DNA of 64,000 nt from Akkermansia sp. N21116. GTDB taxonomy: Bacteria; Verrucomicrobiota; Verrucomicrobiia; Verrucomicrobiales; Akkermansiaceae. This document shows positions 36,406 to 48,838 of the stretch, piece by piece (the first letter of the stretch is position 1; every line of letters begins with the position of its first letter). The stretch covers positions 744,001 through 808,000 of the forward strand of contig NZ_CP139035.1 in NCBI RefSeq assembly GCF_029854705.2, written 5' to 3'. A program made the translations under genes and the position numbers. The notes below the pieces were generated by a model. The model saw nothing but the letters and a program-made list of their open reading frames with translations, searched no databases and was not told the DNA's origin.

Positions 36406-38558
36406 AGGCCTGCCGTTGAAGGTGGGAAAATTTCATGTCCCAACTCGTTATTTCGCCATGGGGTAACGGATGGAGAATTATGATTCATATTTATTATTAG
36501 TGTATTGTGTGATGTGAGGTGATGGATTCTGACGGAGTTGGGAAGCTGGTCGAATGCCGGTTCCCGTTCCCCAAGGCAAACGATATCCCTGGCTCCGGTT
36601 CGGAGTATCCATTCGGGGGCGTCTATAGGATCGTGACGGTTGCGACCGATAAGGATAACATCCGCGTGGATGGAGTGTTCCGGCAGCATGAGAAGGCTGC
36701 TCATGGGGGCATCTCCAATGAAAAGAAGACGTTTCCCGTGGTTTTCCCACAGGATGGTCGGAGTATTGTCTGCGGCGATCCCGGTGGAGAAGGTTTTATG
36801 GGCCGGATAAATGGTGAAACATCCGGAGCGTTTGTGCCGGAGGATGACCGGTTTTGTGTCTGTCATGCGGGAGATATCCAGCTGTTGGATGTCCGGCCAC
36901 TGTTGCAACAGGGCTTGTCTGCCTCCGGTCAGAGGAAGTGAGGCCTGTGTCAATATCAGGTAACGGGGCAGGAAACCGCAGGTTCTGAGAGCCGGAGTGA
37001 CGATTTGTCGGGCGGCGTATTCGTTGCCGCAATTGATGAGAATTCCGGGGTTGCCTAGGGCGATGCAATACGCTTGTCCCGGCAGAGCCAGGACGATGGC
37101 TTCGGAGGGAGAGGCTCCGTTCGTCCAGGGCATAAGGGCATTGGGTTGGCCGGCAATCCATTGCGAGACGGAGAGCAGAATGGCGGCAGGGACGCGGGCG
37201 CAGGCGTTGAATAGTGCTGAGGCCATGGGGAGCCAGTGCATGAGGATGCTTAATATGCTGAATCCCATCAAGGGAGCGAGGAACGGCGCCATGAGGAGAT
37301 TGGCTAGCGTAGAATACAAGTTGAACGTTCCGAAGTGAACGGCAGTAATGGGAATGGAAACCAGCCAGCAGGCAAAGGAAACCGCCAGAATCAATCTTGT
37401 GTTGCGTTCCTGGCGGACGAGGAATCGTTCTGTGGCGGAGTAGATTCTGGGAGGGATGAAGGGATCGGGATTCCACCAGGGCCGTAAGCGGTTTTCCAGT
37501 CCGGCAGTCAGGACAATAGCTCCGAAAATCAGAAAGGAAAGCTGGAATCCGGGGGTGAATAATTGCCGTGGATCTACGCACAGGATGACGATGGCTGCCA
37601 GGGCCAGGGTGTTGAGTGGATGGGTTTCCCTGCGGAGACACATTCCCAGCACGAAAAAGGCAATCATGATGTAGGCGCGGACGGCGGAGGTTGGCATGCC
37701 GGTGATGAATACGTACACGGCCAGCAAAATCAGAGAGAGGGCTTTGGCTTTGATCGGGTGAATGGGCAGGAGGTAGAGAAAGAAGAAGAGGATGGCGGCG
37801 GCCAGGCCGACATGGAGTCCGCTGACTGCGAAAATATGGAGGCTGCCACTGGTGCGGAAGTCGTCCATGACATCGTTCGGAAGTGATGTTTTATCCCCGA
37901 GGAGCACCGAAATCATAATTTGCGTCGGGATGTCTTTCCTGGCTCCGTGTTCGGATAGAATGCCGGCAACGGCATGGCGGCATTTTTCGGAGAGGGCCAG
38001 TAGCCGGCTTTTGAAATGTCCTTTTCCGGACAGACTTCCTTCGAAGGCGTTGAACCGGCAAGCGATTCCATTGCTGAGCAGCCAGGAGCGGCGGTCGAAG
38101 GCTCCCGGAGTACGGGGAGGATCAATAGGAATAGCCATGCCCCGGAAGGTCCAGTGTTCTCCGATGGATGGGGAAGATGTTTCCGGGAAACGGATTTCCA
38201 GCTTTTCATGGTTGTCATCGGTTTCCAGCCATGCTGTCGAGGTGTAGATTCTTGTAATGGATCCTGTGACTGAGGTAATGGTATCCGGATTGTTCAGGCG
38301 GGATGTGAACGACATGGCCGATTGCCTCTGAAGACTGTCCATCCGCAGACATCCGGCAAGGACGCAGAGAAGACAGAGGATGGCGAGCCTCCATTGGCTG
38401 ACTGCTATGGGAAAAAAGGAAATCAGGAGGCCTGCGGCAATCCATCCCCGGGAACCGTTTCCGGCCATAATTCCCGTAACTAGCGCCAAGGCGGCAAACA
38501 GGAGAGGCCTTGTCAGAACGGTCTTCCTGAATGCTTCAAGGTTTGTAGGAATGCTCAC
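36381..38558 (-). CDS. comEC: ComEC/Rec2-family DNA-uptake channel with degenerate C-terminal domain
   Basis: A 725-aa polytopic inner-membrane protein. An N-terminal membrane/OB part (1-205) is followed by the ComEC core: LLGDKTSLP near 219, HIFAVSGLHVG at 241-251 and about eight helices to residue 480. The C-terminal 230 residues align in layout with the metallo-beta-lactamase domain, but where functional ComEC has a THPDADHIGG-type metal motif this protein reads LILTQASLPLTGG (534-546), with no metal-binding His or Asp. LLFIGDAP is retained later. It may transport single-stranded DNA without degrading the second strand, or the domain may be structural. Confidence 0.88.
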   Translation of the reverse strand: MSIPTNLEAFRKTVLTRPLLFAALALVTGIMAGNGSRGWIAAGLLISFFPIAVSQWRLAILCLLCVLAGCLRMDSLQRQSAMSFTSRLNNPDTITSVTGSITRIYTSTAWLETDDNHEKLEIRFPETSSPSIGEHWTFRGMAIPIDPPRTPGAFDRRSWLLSNGIACRFNAFEGSLSGKGHFKSRLLALSEKCRHAVAGILSEHGARKDIPTQIMISVLLGDKTSLPNDVMDDFRTSGSLHIFAVSGLHVGLAAAILFFFLYLLPIHPIKAKALSLILLAVYVFITGMPTSAVRAYIMIAFFVLGMCLRRETHPLNTLALAAIVILCVDPRQLFTPGFQLSFLIFGAIVLTAGLENRLRPWWNPDPFIPPRIYSATERFLVRQERNTRLILAVSFACWLVSIPITAVHFGTFNLYSTLANLLMAPFLAPLMGFSILSILMHWLPMASALFNACARVPAAILLSVSQWIAGQPNALMPWTNGASPSEAIVLALPGQAYCIALGNPGILINCGNEYAARQIVTPALRTCGFLPRYLILTQASLPLTGGRQALLQQWPDIQQLDISRMTDTKPVILRHKRSGCFTIYPAHKTFSTGIAADNTPTILWENHGKRLLFIGDAPMSSLLMLPEHSIHADVILIGRNRHDPIDAPEWILRTGARDIVCLGEREPAFDQLPNSVRIHHLTSHNTLIINMNHNSPSVTPWRNNELGHEIFPPSTAGLYSLTTEP

Positions 38559-38673
38559 ATTTGCATATTTCTGTATATTTTTTAAGAAATCAAGCCGTGA
38601 AATTTGTGAAAGCTCTTATTTTCCTCTTGAGGCAGGAAGTGAAAAACGATAATTTTAGTCAATCTCTCTCCGT

Positions 38674-39672
38674 ATGGCAGGTTTCAGACATACATTCATG
38701 GTCTTTTGCTGCGTTGCCCTGGTTCTTGTGGCAATGGGAGCACGTGCCTTGGGGTGGGACTTTGTCGAAAAGAATGGGATCTCCTACGTGACGATGTCCA
38801 GTTTGCGCTCCTTCTACGGGTTTTCTCTGGAGAAAAAGGAAGGTTCCTCGCGGGTGTACGAAATGAAGAAGTATCGGCTCAAGGTACGACCTGCCTCTCA
38901 GGATATGTACATGAACGGTGTCAAATTTGTACTTTCCTATCCGATTGCTGAGGATCCGGTCAAAGGGCTTCTTATTTCGCGGATTGATGTGACGAAGATT
39001 GTCGATCCGGTTCTACGCCCTAAATATATTCGTAATGGCAGAATGCTGGATACTGTAATAATTGATCCGGGACACGGAGGTCATGACAGTGGAGCCAGAA
39101 ATAGAGTGTCTTTGGAAAAAGACCTTAATCTTCAAGTTGCGCGTCTTTTACGCAGTAAATTGCTCAAGGCTGGTTACAAGGTGGTCATGACACGAGAGAC
39201 TGACCGTTATCTGACCCTTCAGGAACGCGTACAAATTGCCAACCGTTACCGCAATGCTGTGTTTGTGAGCATCCATTTCAATGACGGCTCGTCTTCTGCC
39301 AATGGCATTGAAACCTTTACCTTGGCTCCGGCCGGGACATCTTCCTCCATGTCCCGCAATGTGCGTCGGGAAGCGCTTGCCGGTAATTCGCAAGATAGTT
39401 CCAATATTGCGTTAGCAACGGCTGTACAGGGGAATTTGATAAGAGGGAAGAAATCCGTCACCAAGGGGATGAGGCCGTTTGACCGCGGGATCAAGCGCGC
39501 CAGATATTCGGTGCTCTGCACGATCCAGCATCCAGCTATCTTGGTGGAATGTGGCTTTCTTTCCAATGCTCGGGAAGCGACATTGGCTCGCACGGAAAGT
39601 TATAGGGATTTCCTTGCCGAATCCATTTGTTCTGGGATTCTACAATATAAGACGGCGTTGGGGTGTCGTTAA
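38674..39672 (+). CDS. N-acetylmuramoyl-L-alanine amidase (Amidase_3), exported
   Basis: A 332-aa protein with signal peptide (about 1-26, ending MGARALG). Residues about 27-115 form a small beta domain like the copper-amine-oxidase N-terminal module found before amidases. The catalytic Amidase_3 domain starts at DTVIIDPGHGGHDSGA (zinc His), with Glu in SLEKDLNLQ, His in VSIHFND and the final Glu in LVECGFLSN. It cuts the amide between MurNAc and the stem peptide in the periplasm, for cell separation or remodelling. It is divergent to comEC (115 bp) and 24 bp before lipB. Confidence 0.92.
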   Translation: MAGFRHTFMVFCCVALVLVAMGARALGWDFVEKNGISYVTMSSLRSFYGFSLEKKEGSSRVYEMKKYRLKVRPASQDMYMNGVKFVLSYPIAEDPVKGLLISRIDVTKIVDPVLRPKYIRNGRMLDTVIIDPGHGGHDSGARNRVSLEKDLNLQVARLLRSKLLKAGYKVVMTRETDRYLTLQERVQIANRYRNAVFVSIHFNDGSSSANGIETFTLAPAGTSSSMSRNVRREALAGNSQDSSNIALATAVQGNLIRGKKSVTKGMRPFDRGIKRARYSVLCTIQHPAILVECGFLSNAREATLARTESYRDFLAESICSGILQYKTALGCR

Positions 39673-39696
39673 TGCTTGTTTGGTTTTTCTGGGTTC

Positions 39697-40353
39697 ATGA
39701 ATGTAGTTTGGTTACCCGGATTGCGTGATTACGACGAGGTTTTCGAATTGCAGGAAAGTCTTGTTACCGAACATCAGGCATGTCCCGGCAAGGAGCCCGA
39801 CTTGCTGCTTCTGGAACACGCTCCCGTTTATACGATCGGCAGGACGCGTGACCGGACGAGTCTTCGTGACACGGCTCATCTTCCCTATCCTGTCCGTGAG
39901 ATCAACAGGGGGGGCCAGGCGACCTACCATGGCCCTGGTCAGCTTGTCGGGTACCCGGTTCTCCATTTGGATGCCTTTGACCGTGATTTGCACCGATACG
40001 TGGAGAGTTTGGAAAAAACGTTGATTGCGGCGTGTTCCGAATGGGGGGTTGCTGCCGGATTGAGGGAAGGGCTTGTCGGGGTGTGGGTGGAGGACAGGAA
40101 AATCGCCTCCATTGGAGTGGGTGTCAGGAAGTGGGTTTCCATGCATGGTTTTGCGATGAATATTCTTCCCTCCAGTTTACCTCCTTTTGAGTGGATTACC
40201 CCGTGTGGAATCCAGGGGGTGAGGATGACTTGCCTCGCACGTGAAATTCAGCCCCCCCCGGAGAGGGAGGCCGATCTTGTCCGTGAGTTCGGCAACCGTT
40301 TTGCTGCGTTGTGGCAGTCAACTTTTGAATCATTAAAAACCAATGCACAATAA
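39697..40353 (+). CDS. lipB: Octanoyl-[acyl-carrier-protein]-protein N-octanoyltransferase
   Basis: A 218-aa protein starting at ATG 39697 (MNVVWLPGLRDYDEV). LipB signatures are LLLLEHAPVYTIGR, NRGGQATYHGPGQLVGYP, the catalytic Lys in DRKIASIGV and the Cys in ITPCGIQG. It moves octanoate from ACP to lipoyl domains of pyruvate dehydrogenase and glycine cleavage proteins. The acpP gene is elsewhere in the window (52442). The 3' end overlaps the next gene by 11 bp. Confidence 0.94.
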   Translation: MNVVWLPGLRDYDEVFELQESLVTEHQACPGKEPDLLLLEHAPVYTIGRTRDRTSLRDTAHLPYPVREINRGGQATYHGPGQLVGYPVLHLDAFDRDLHRYVESLEKTLIAACSEWGVAAGLREGLVGVWVEDRKIASIGVGVRKWVSMHGFAMNILPSSLPPFEWITPCGIQGVRMTCLAREIQPPPEREADLVREFGNRFAALWQSTFESLKTNAQ

Positions 40354-41506
40354 TATCGACGACTCTATTTTCGAATGCTGTATTAACCGTCGGAAAACCG
40401 ACAGCGTCAAGTGGGATCTTCATCCCGAAACGACGCCGGCCTGGATTGCCGATATGGATTTTCAATCTCCGGCTTGTGTCATTGATGCCCTCAAGGACAG
40501 GGTGGAGCACGGCGTGTTCGGTTACACCCTGCCTCCCGACGATATGGCGGACGTCCTTGTCTCCTACATGAAGCGTAACCATAGCGCAGATATTGATCCT
40601 TCATGGATCCTGCACATGGGAGGCTGCGTTCCGGCCTTGAGCACATCGGTCATGGCCGTGTGCGATCCCGGAGACTCGGTGATGTGCTGTACGCCCGTGT
40701 ATCCTCCGATCCGTCATGCGCATGCCCATGGCAAATGCGAGTCTATCGAAGTTCCTCATATTTTCCGAGCGGGAGAATGGTTGTTCGACTGGGATGCCAT
40801 GGAAGAAGCCGTACGCCCGGACACGAAGATGTTCATTCTCTGCAATCCTCAGAATCCATTGGGGAAAGTTTTGTCGCGCGAGGAAGTGTTGCGTGTGGCC
40901 GACTTCTGCGAACGCCATGATTTGATTCTATGCTCGGACGAAATCCATTGTGACCTCATGATGGATACCTCGGTCACTCACGAGACGGCTGTTTCTCTGC
41001 CGGAGCGCTACCTCAAGCGTACCATCATGATGACGGCGCCCAGCAAGACTTACAATATCGCCGGTATCGGCTATACCATGGTTGTGATTCCATCCCCGGA
41101 ATTACGGAAGAAATTTGATCGCACGCGCGACCATCTCCAGCCCTCCATCCACTGTTTCGCCTACCTGTCCGCCCGTGCCGCCTATTCACAGGGGGAACCT
41201 TGGCGCAATGCCCTGCTGGCTTACCTGCGGAAAAATTGCGAGACTCTCTATGCGTTCGTGTCCGAACGCATGCCTGATATTCGTATGGTGCCGATGCAGG
41301 CCACTTATCTGGCTTGGCTGGATTGCTCGGCACTGGGGCTTTCCAATCCGCAGGAATTTTTCATAGAGAAAGCCGGTGTTTTTTTGAACGATGGTGCAGA
41401 TTTCGGGTCTCCCCAGTGTGTACGGTTTAACTTCGGCACCCAGCGAAGCTCCATGCTGGATGCTTTGGAAAGAATGGCAACGGCCGTCGAAACGCTCCGT
41501 GTCTGA
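40343..41506 (+). CDS. PatB/MalY-type PLP-dependent aminotransferase (likely cystathionine beta-lyase)
   Basis: A 387-aa fold-type I PLP enzyme. Motifs fit the MalY/PatB subgroup: TPAWIADMDFQSP near the start, FGYTLPPDD, FILCNPQNPLG, the Asp in LCSDEIHCDL and the PLP Lys in APSKTYNIAG. Subgroup members split cystathionine or other C-S bonds to pyruvate, ammonia and a thiol. Its start lies inside the end of lipB, so translation may be coupled. No methionine or cysteine genes are nearby, so the physiological substrate remains open. Confidence 0.9.
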   Translation: MHNNIDDSIFECCINRRKTDSVKWDLHPETTPAWIADMDFQSPACVIDALKDRVEHGVFGYTLPPDDMADVLVSYMKRNHSADIDPSWILHMGGCVPALSTSVMAVCDPGDSVMCCTPVYPPIRHAHAHGKCESIEVPHIFRAGEWLFDWDAMEEAVRPDTKMFILCNPQNPLGKVLSREEVLRVADFCERHDLILCSDEIHCDLMMDTSVTHETAVSLPERYLKRTIMMTAPSKTYNIAGIGYTMVVIPSPELRKKFDRTRDHLQPSIHCFAYLSARAAYSQGEPWRNALLAYLRKNCETLYAFVSERMPDIRMVPMQATYLAWLDCSALGLSNPQEFFIEKAGVFLNDGADFGSPQCVRFNFGTQRSSMLDALERMATAVETLRV

Positions 41507-41527
41507 AGGAGTGATGAGGCGCTTTTG

Positions 41528-42625
41528 TCAGAATAAGGTTTCCCCGTTTGGTTCTTCCTCCGGTTCCGTGTATGCGGGTGCCGGGGGAAGTTCTGTATAG
41601 GCGGGCAGAGGGAGGACTTCGTTGCCTGCCAACGGAGCTTTGCGCTGGAAGACATGGGGGGAGAGTTGTTCGCTCGTCGTGTAGGCGGAACGAAACATTT
41701 CCACCTTGGCGTCAAGGTTGTCGATGTAGTGCAGGACAGCTGCTTCCGGTGTCTTGGGGGGGACGGGGGAGCCGAAAGCCAGCTCGCCGTGATGGGAAGC
41801 AATCATATGCAGGAGGTGCAGGCGTACGAGAGCCGATGGAGGGTCAAGAGCCAGCCATCCGGAACTTTCCGGGCTGTCCATAATCTCCGCCCAGAGTTTA
41901 TTGACCAGTTCAATGCCGAATGGAATGTGGCCGAGCAGTTCGCCTACTTCCGTATAAGGCATGGAGAAATCGCCTTCGGGATAGCAATTTTCCCAGAGTT
42001 TTCCGCAATCGTGGAAGAGGCATCCGGCAAGAACGAGGTCGCGGTTTAAGTCCGGATACACGGAACAAACCGCGTGAGCACAACGCATCATCCCCCCGAT
42101 GTGTTCGATAATTCCTCCCCTTCGGGCATGATGGTAGTTGCGGGCGGCTGCCGTTCTCTTCAGTCGATCTCTGAATTTGGTGCAAAATAGGGTACAAAGA
42201 GCATGCAAGCGGGGGTCGCTCATGCTGCCTATCAGCTCCACGATAGATTCCCAGTCGCGATCCTGCTTGTTCTTCAACTCCGGACTGCCTAAAAAAAGCA
42301 TATCGGTTTCCTCCGGAGAGAGGGGGCGGATTTGCAAATCATTGCCCTCGTGCCCGTAACTGTTTTTATTCCAAATTCCTTTGATGGAGAGGAAAGATTT
42401 TGGCTGGGACTGGATGAAATCGGTGAACCATGGCTTGTCCTCCCAGACTTTCAACGTCAGGGATTGTTCTCCGTCGGCCAGGGTGACGTCCAGATAAGGC
42501 TTGTTGTTCCGAGTCGTCTTTTTCAGACACTGAGTCAATTGAACATGAATTTCTGCGGCTATCGGAGAGTCGGCGGGAAGAGCGATCAATTCCTGGAGGG
42601 ACAATAATTCCATGGCCTCTATCAT
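41528..42625 (-). CDS. YhaM-like 3'-5' exoribonuclease (OB fold + HD domain)
   Basis: A 365-aa protein. The frame stays open to 43324, but the added 233 residues would cover the rRNA promoter and leader and look like noise; Met 42625 (or 42613, MELLSLQEL) is preferred. Residues about 15-105 form an OB-type nucleic-acid domain (LDVTLADGEQSLTLKVW). The HD domain is clear: HHARRGGIIEHIGGMM, LAGCLFHDCGK and HMIASHHGEL. YhaM-like enzymes degrade short RNA or DNA from the 3' end. It has a proline-rich tail. It is divergent to the rRNA operon. Confidence 0.85.
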   Translation of the reverse strand: MIEAMELLSLQELIALPADSPIAAEIHVQLTQCLKKTTRNNKPYLDVTLADGEQSLTLKVWEDKPWFTDFIQSQPKSFLSIKGIWNKNSYGHEGNDLQIRPLSPEETDMLFLGSPELKNKQDRDWESIVELIGSMSDPRLHALCTLFCTKFRDRLKRTAAARNYHHARRGGIIEHIGGMMRCAHAVCSVYPDLNRDLVLAGCLFHDCGKLWENCYPEGDFSMPYTEVGELLGHIPFGIELVNKLWAEIMDSPESSGWLALDPPSALVRLHLLHMIASHHGELAFGSPVPPKTPEAAVLHYIDNLDAKVEMFRSAYTTSEQLSPHVFQRKAPLAGNEVLPLPAYTELPPAPAYTEPEEEPNGETLF

Positions 42626-43263
42626 GGCTGTTTTTGTGCCTTGGGTCAAGAAGGCAGGCAAAATATGGAAAAAGATACAGTCTGGAGTGGAAACGAACCG
42701 TGAATCGTATAAACGGCAGAGTTGTTGGAGAAAAATAATTTTTTTATATCTGATTGATATCGAGAGTATTTTGTAGGTGATGAGGATTTGGTGGAGAAAA
42801 AAACTTTCAAAAGATGTTGACGTTTTCCGGGATTCATGTAGATTTCTCGGCACCCCAACCGAGGGGATCACGCCGAAAGGGCAGACCTGCAACGACCCGG
42901 AGCTTGAAGAAAGCGAGAGGGACGGAGGGCTGGCCGGCCGGGTGAGAGCGAAGGAAAAGGTTCCGAGAAAGGGGCGCTTGTCCGGAGCGGAGAGAAGCTT
43001 GTCAAAGGGAATGACTTCCGAAACGCCGAGATGCGAGGGGTTGAGCGAGCCGCGAGGTGAGCGAGATTTCGAGCACAAGGACAACCTGTCTGAGAGGGAG
43101 CGTTTGGAGGAGGAAATGGGGAAGGGAAGGTCGTGACGCGCGCCGTGCTTGTTTTCAGCGAAGAAGCCAGGGTTGAGAATCCCTGGTGTAGCGAAAGGGC
43201 ATGGCGCTGACAGAATCCAGGAAATGGATCCTGTTGGTCCAGCAATTTCAAATAGATAGATTA
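42626..43263 (+). promoter_or_regulatory. rRNA operon upstream region and leader
   Basis: About 640 bp without a credible gene. It holds an AT-rich stretch before the promoter at 42817-42844 and then about 400 bases of purine-rich leader with several small hairpins, for example CCAGGG / CCCTGG near 43170-43185 and CAGGA / TCCTG near 43216-43230, likely for processing or antitermination. Confidence 0.7.
42817..42844 (+). promoter_or_regulatory. rRNA operon promoter
   Basis: TTGACG (42817-42822), a 16-base spacer and TAGATT (42839-42844). An A-rich UP-element-like stretch (GAGAAAAAAACTTTC) lies just before the -35 box. It shares TAGATT with the tRNA-Tyr promoter. Confidence 0.7.
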
Positions 43264-44779
<1,516 letters not shown>

Positions 44780-44975
44780 TGGAGAAAAGACAGGGGCGAG
44801 AGTTCCTGTCCAGGTCGATCCCGTTCTTTAGGGACGGGAAAGCCGGGTTCGCAAGGCCCGGCAACGATATTACAAGATGTGTAAGAAAAAGAAGTCCTTG
44901 AAGCGCAAGCGCAAGGCAAGTACGACGTGCGTGACGACCTTTCCTGTAAAAACCAACCCGTAACCGGATCCAATT

Positions 44976-45051
44976 GGGGGTATAGCTCAGTTGGTAGAGC
45001 GCCAGCTTTGCAAGCTGGATGTCCGGGGTTCGAGTCCCCGTGCCTCCACCA
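44976..45051 (+). tRNA. tRNA-Ala (anticodon TGC)
   Basis: A 76-base tRNA in the 16S-23S spacer with encoded CCA. The acceptor stem pairs GGGGGTA with TGCCTCC, and the anticodon loop is TTTGCAA. Confidence 0.97.
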
Positions 45052-45135
45052 CCCCAAACCTCGTAAAGCCCTTGAAAGGTAGGAAGTTTAAGGAAAAAGG
45101 CATGTAAGGAAGACTTGGCCTATAGAGAAAACCAT

Positions 45136-45212
45136 GGGCCTGTAGCTCAGTTGGTTAGAGCACGCGCTTGATAAGCGCGGGGTCACAGGTTCAAGTCCTG
45201 TCAGGCCCACCA
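45136..45212 (+). tRNA. tRNA-Ile (anticodon GAT)
   Basis: A 77-base tRNA in the 16S-23S spacer, 84 bases after tRNA-Ala, with encoded CCA. The acceptor stem pairs GGGCCTG with CAGGCCC, and the anticodon loop is TTGATAA. Confidence 0.97.
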
Positions 45213-45443
45213 TATAAAGACAAGCCGGCTCATAAGCCCGGAGAAGAAAAGAAGCGAAGCGAAGATTGACATCCGCGTGGCAAAAGGGTTCTTGTACCTA
45301 GGAGAAAGTCGTGAGACATTTTCAAAGGAGATCAAGAAAACCCTGAAGTGGGAAACTACAAAACACATATTGAATAACACGCAAGCATACAAGATTTAAC
45401 AGTATCATCACATGGGGACTTGCTTTCCTTTCTGAAGGAATGG

Positions 45444-48283
<2,840 letters not shown>

Positions 48284-48551
48284 CCCTTTTAGGAAAGGGA
48301 GCAATCCTCATGTGAAGGTATTGTGAAGAAGCCTTGCATGGTATGAAAGAGTGGAAAGTAAGACCCATAACAGCAGAAACACCCCGCCACGCGGATGTCA
48401 GGCTTCGAGCCCGGCTTCCTCCCCTTTTTCCCTTGCCTCCGCGTCCAAAACAGAAGAAGATCAATCCCCATCATCCCCCCCCCGAGAGACCCCCGGGCAG
48501 GCAGAACGGACACCCCCCCCTCCCCAGAAAACGGGAGCCTCCGCCCTGAAG
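48284..48551 (+). other. 23S-5S spacer with C-rich tracts
   Basis: A 268-base spacer. A CTCCCTTT / AAAGGGAG hairpin lies just after 23S. The second half is strikingly C-rich, with runs of about nine and eight C near 48475-48483 and 48512-48520. No tRNA is present. Confidence 0.8.
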
Positions 48552-48666
48552 CCCGGTGATCTTAGCCCAGTGGTCCCACCCGGTCCCGTTCCGAACCCGG
48601 CAGTGAAACGCTGGCGCGCCGATGGTAGTGAGAGTATAGCTCTTGTGAGAGTAGGTCGTCGCCGGG
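48552..48666 (+). rRNA. rrf: 5S ribosomal RNA
   Basis: About 115 bases. Terminal helix CCCGGTGA / TCGCCGGG, loop motifs GGTCCCACCCGGTCCC and CCGAACCCGGCAGTGAAAC, then GCGCCGATGGTAGT, all standard for bacterial 5S. Confidence 0.96.
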
Positions 48667-48675
48667 ATTGATTAT

Positions 48676-48715
48676 GAAGCCCCGCCTTGTCACCATGCAA
48701 GGCGGGGCTTCTCTG
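48676..48715 (+). terminator. Terminator of the rRNA operon
   Basis: A 14-bp perfect stem GAAGCCCCGCCTTG / CAAGGCGGGGCTTC (48676-48689, 48698-48711) with an 8-base loop. The T tract (TCTGTTT) is weak, but the stem is very strong. Confidence 0.85.
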
Positions 48716-48838
48716 TTTATACTCGAATCCTCATCCCCGCGAAATGTGACAAATGCAGAAAAATCGAAATGATCTCGGGAAGAGCGGAAAAGATATGGAC
48801 TCTGGAGCTGTTTTGAACTATTTTTCCATTCCATTATC

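Noticed and set aside
42777-43136. Plus-strand leader frame before 16S
   Set aside because: It overlaps the promoter, is charged low-complexity sequence, and is expected from purine-rich leader DNA.
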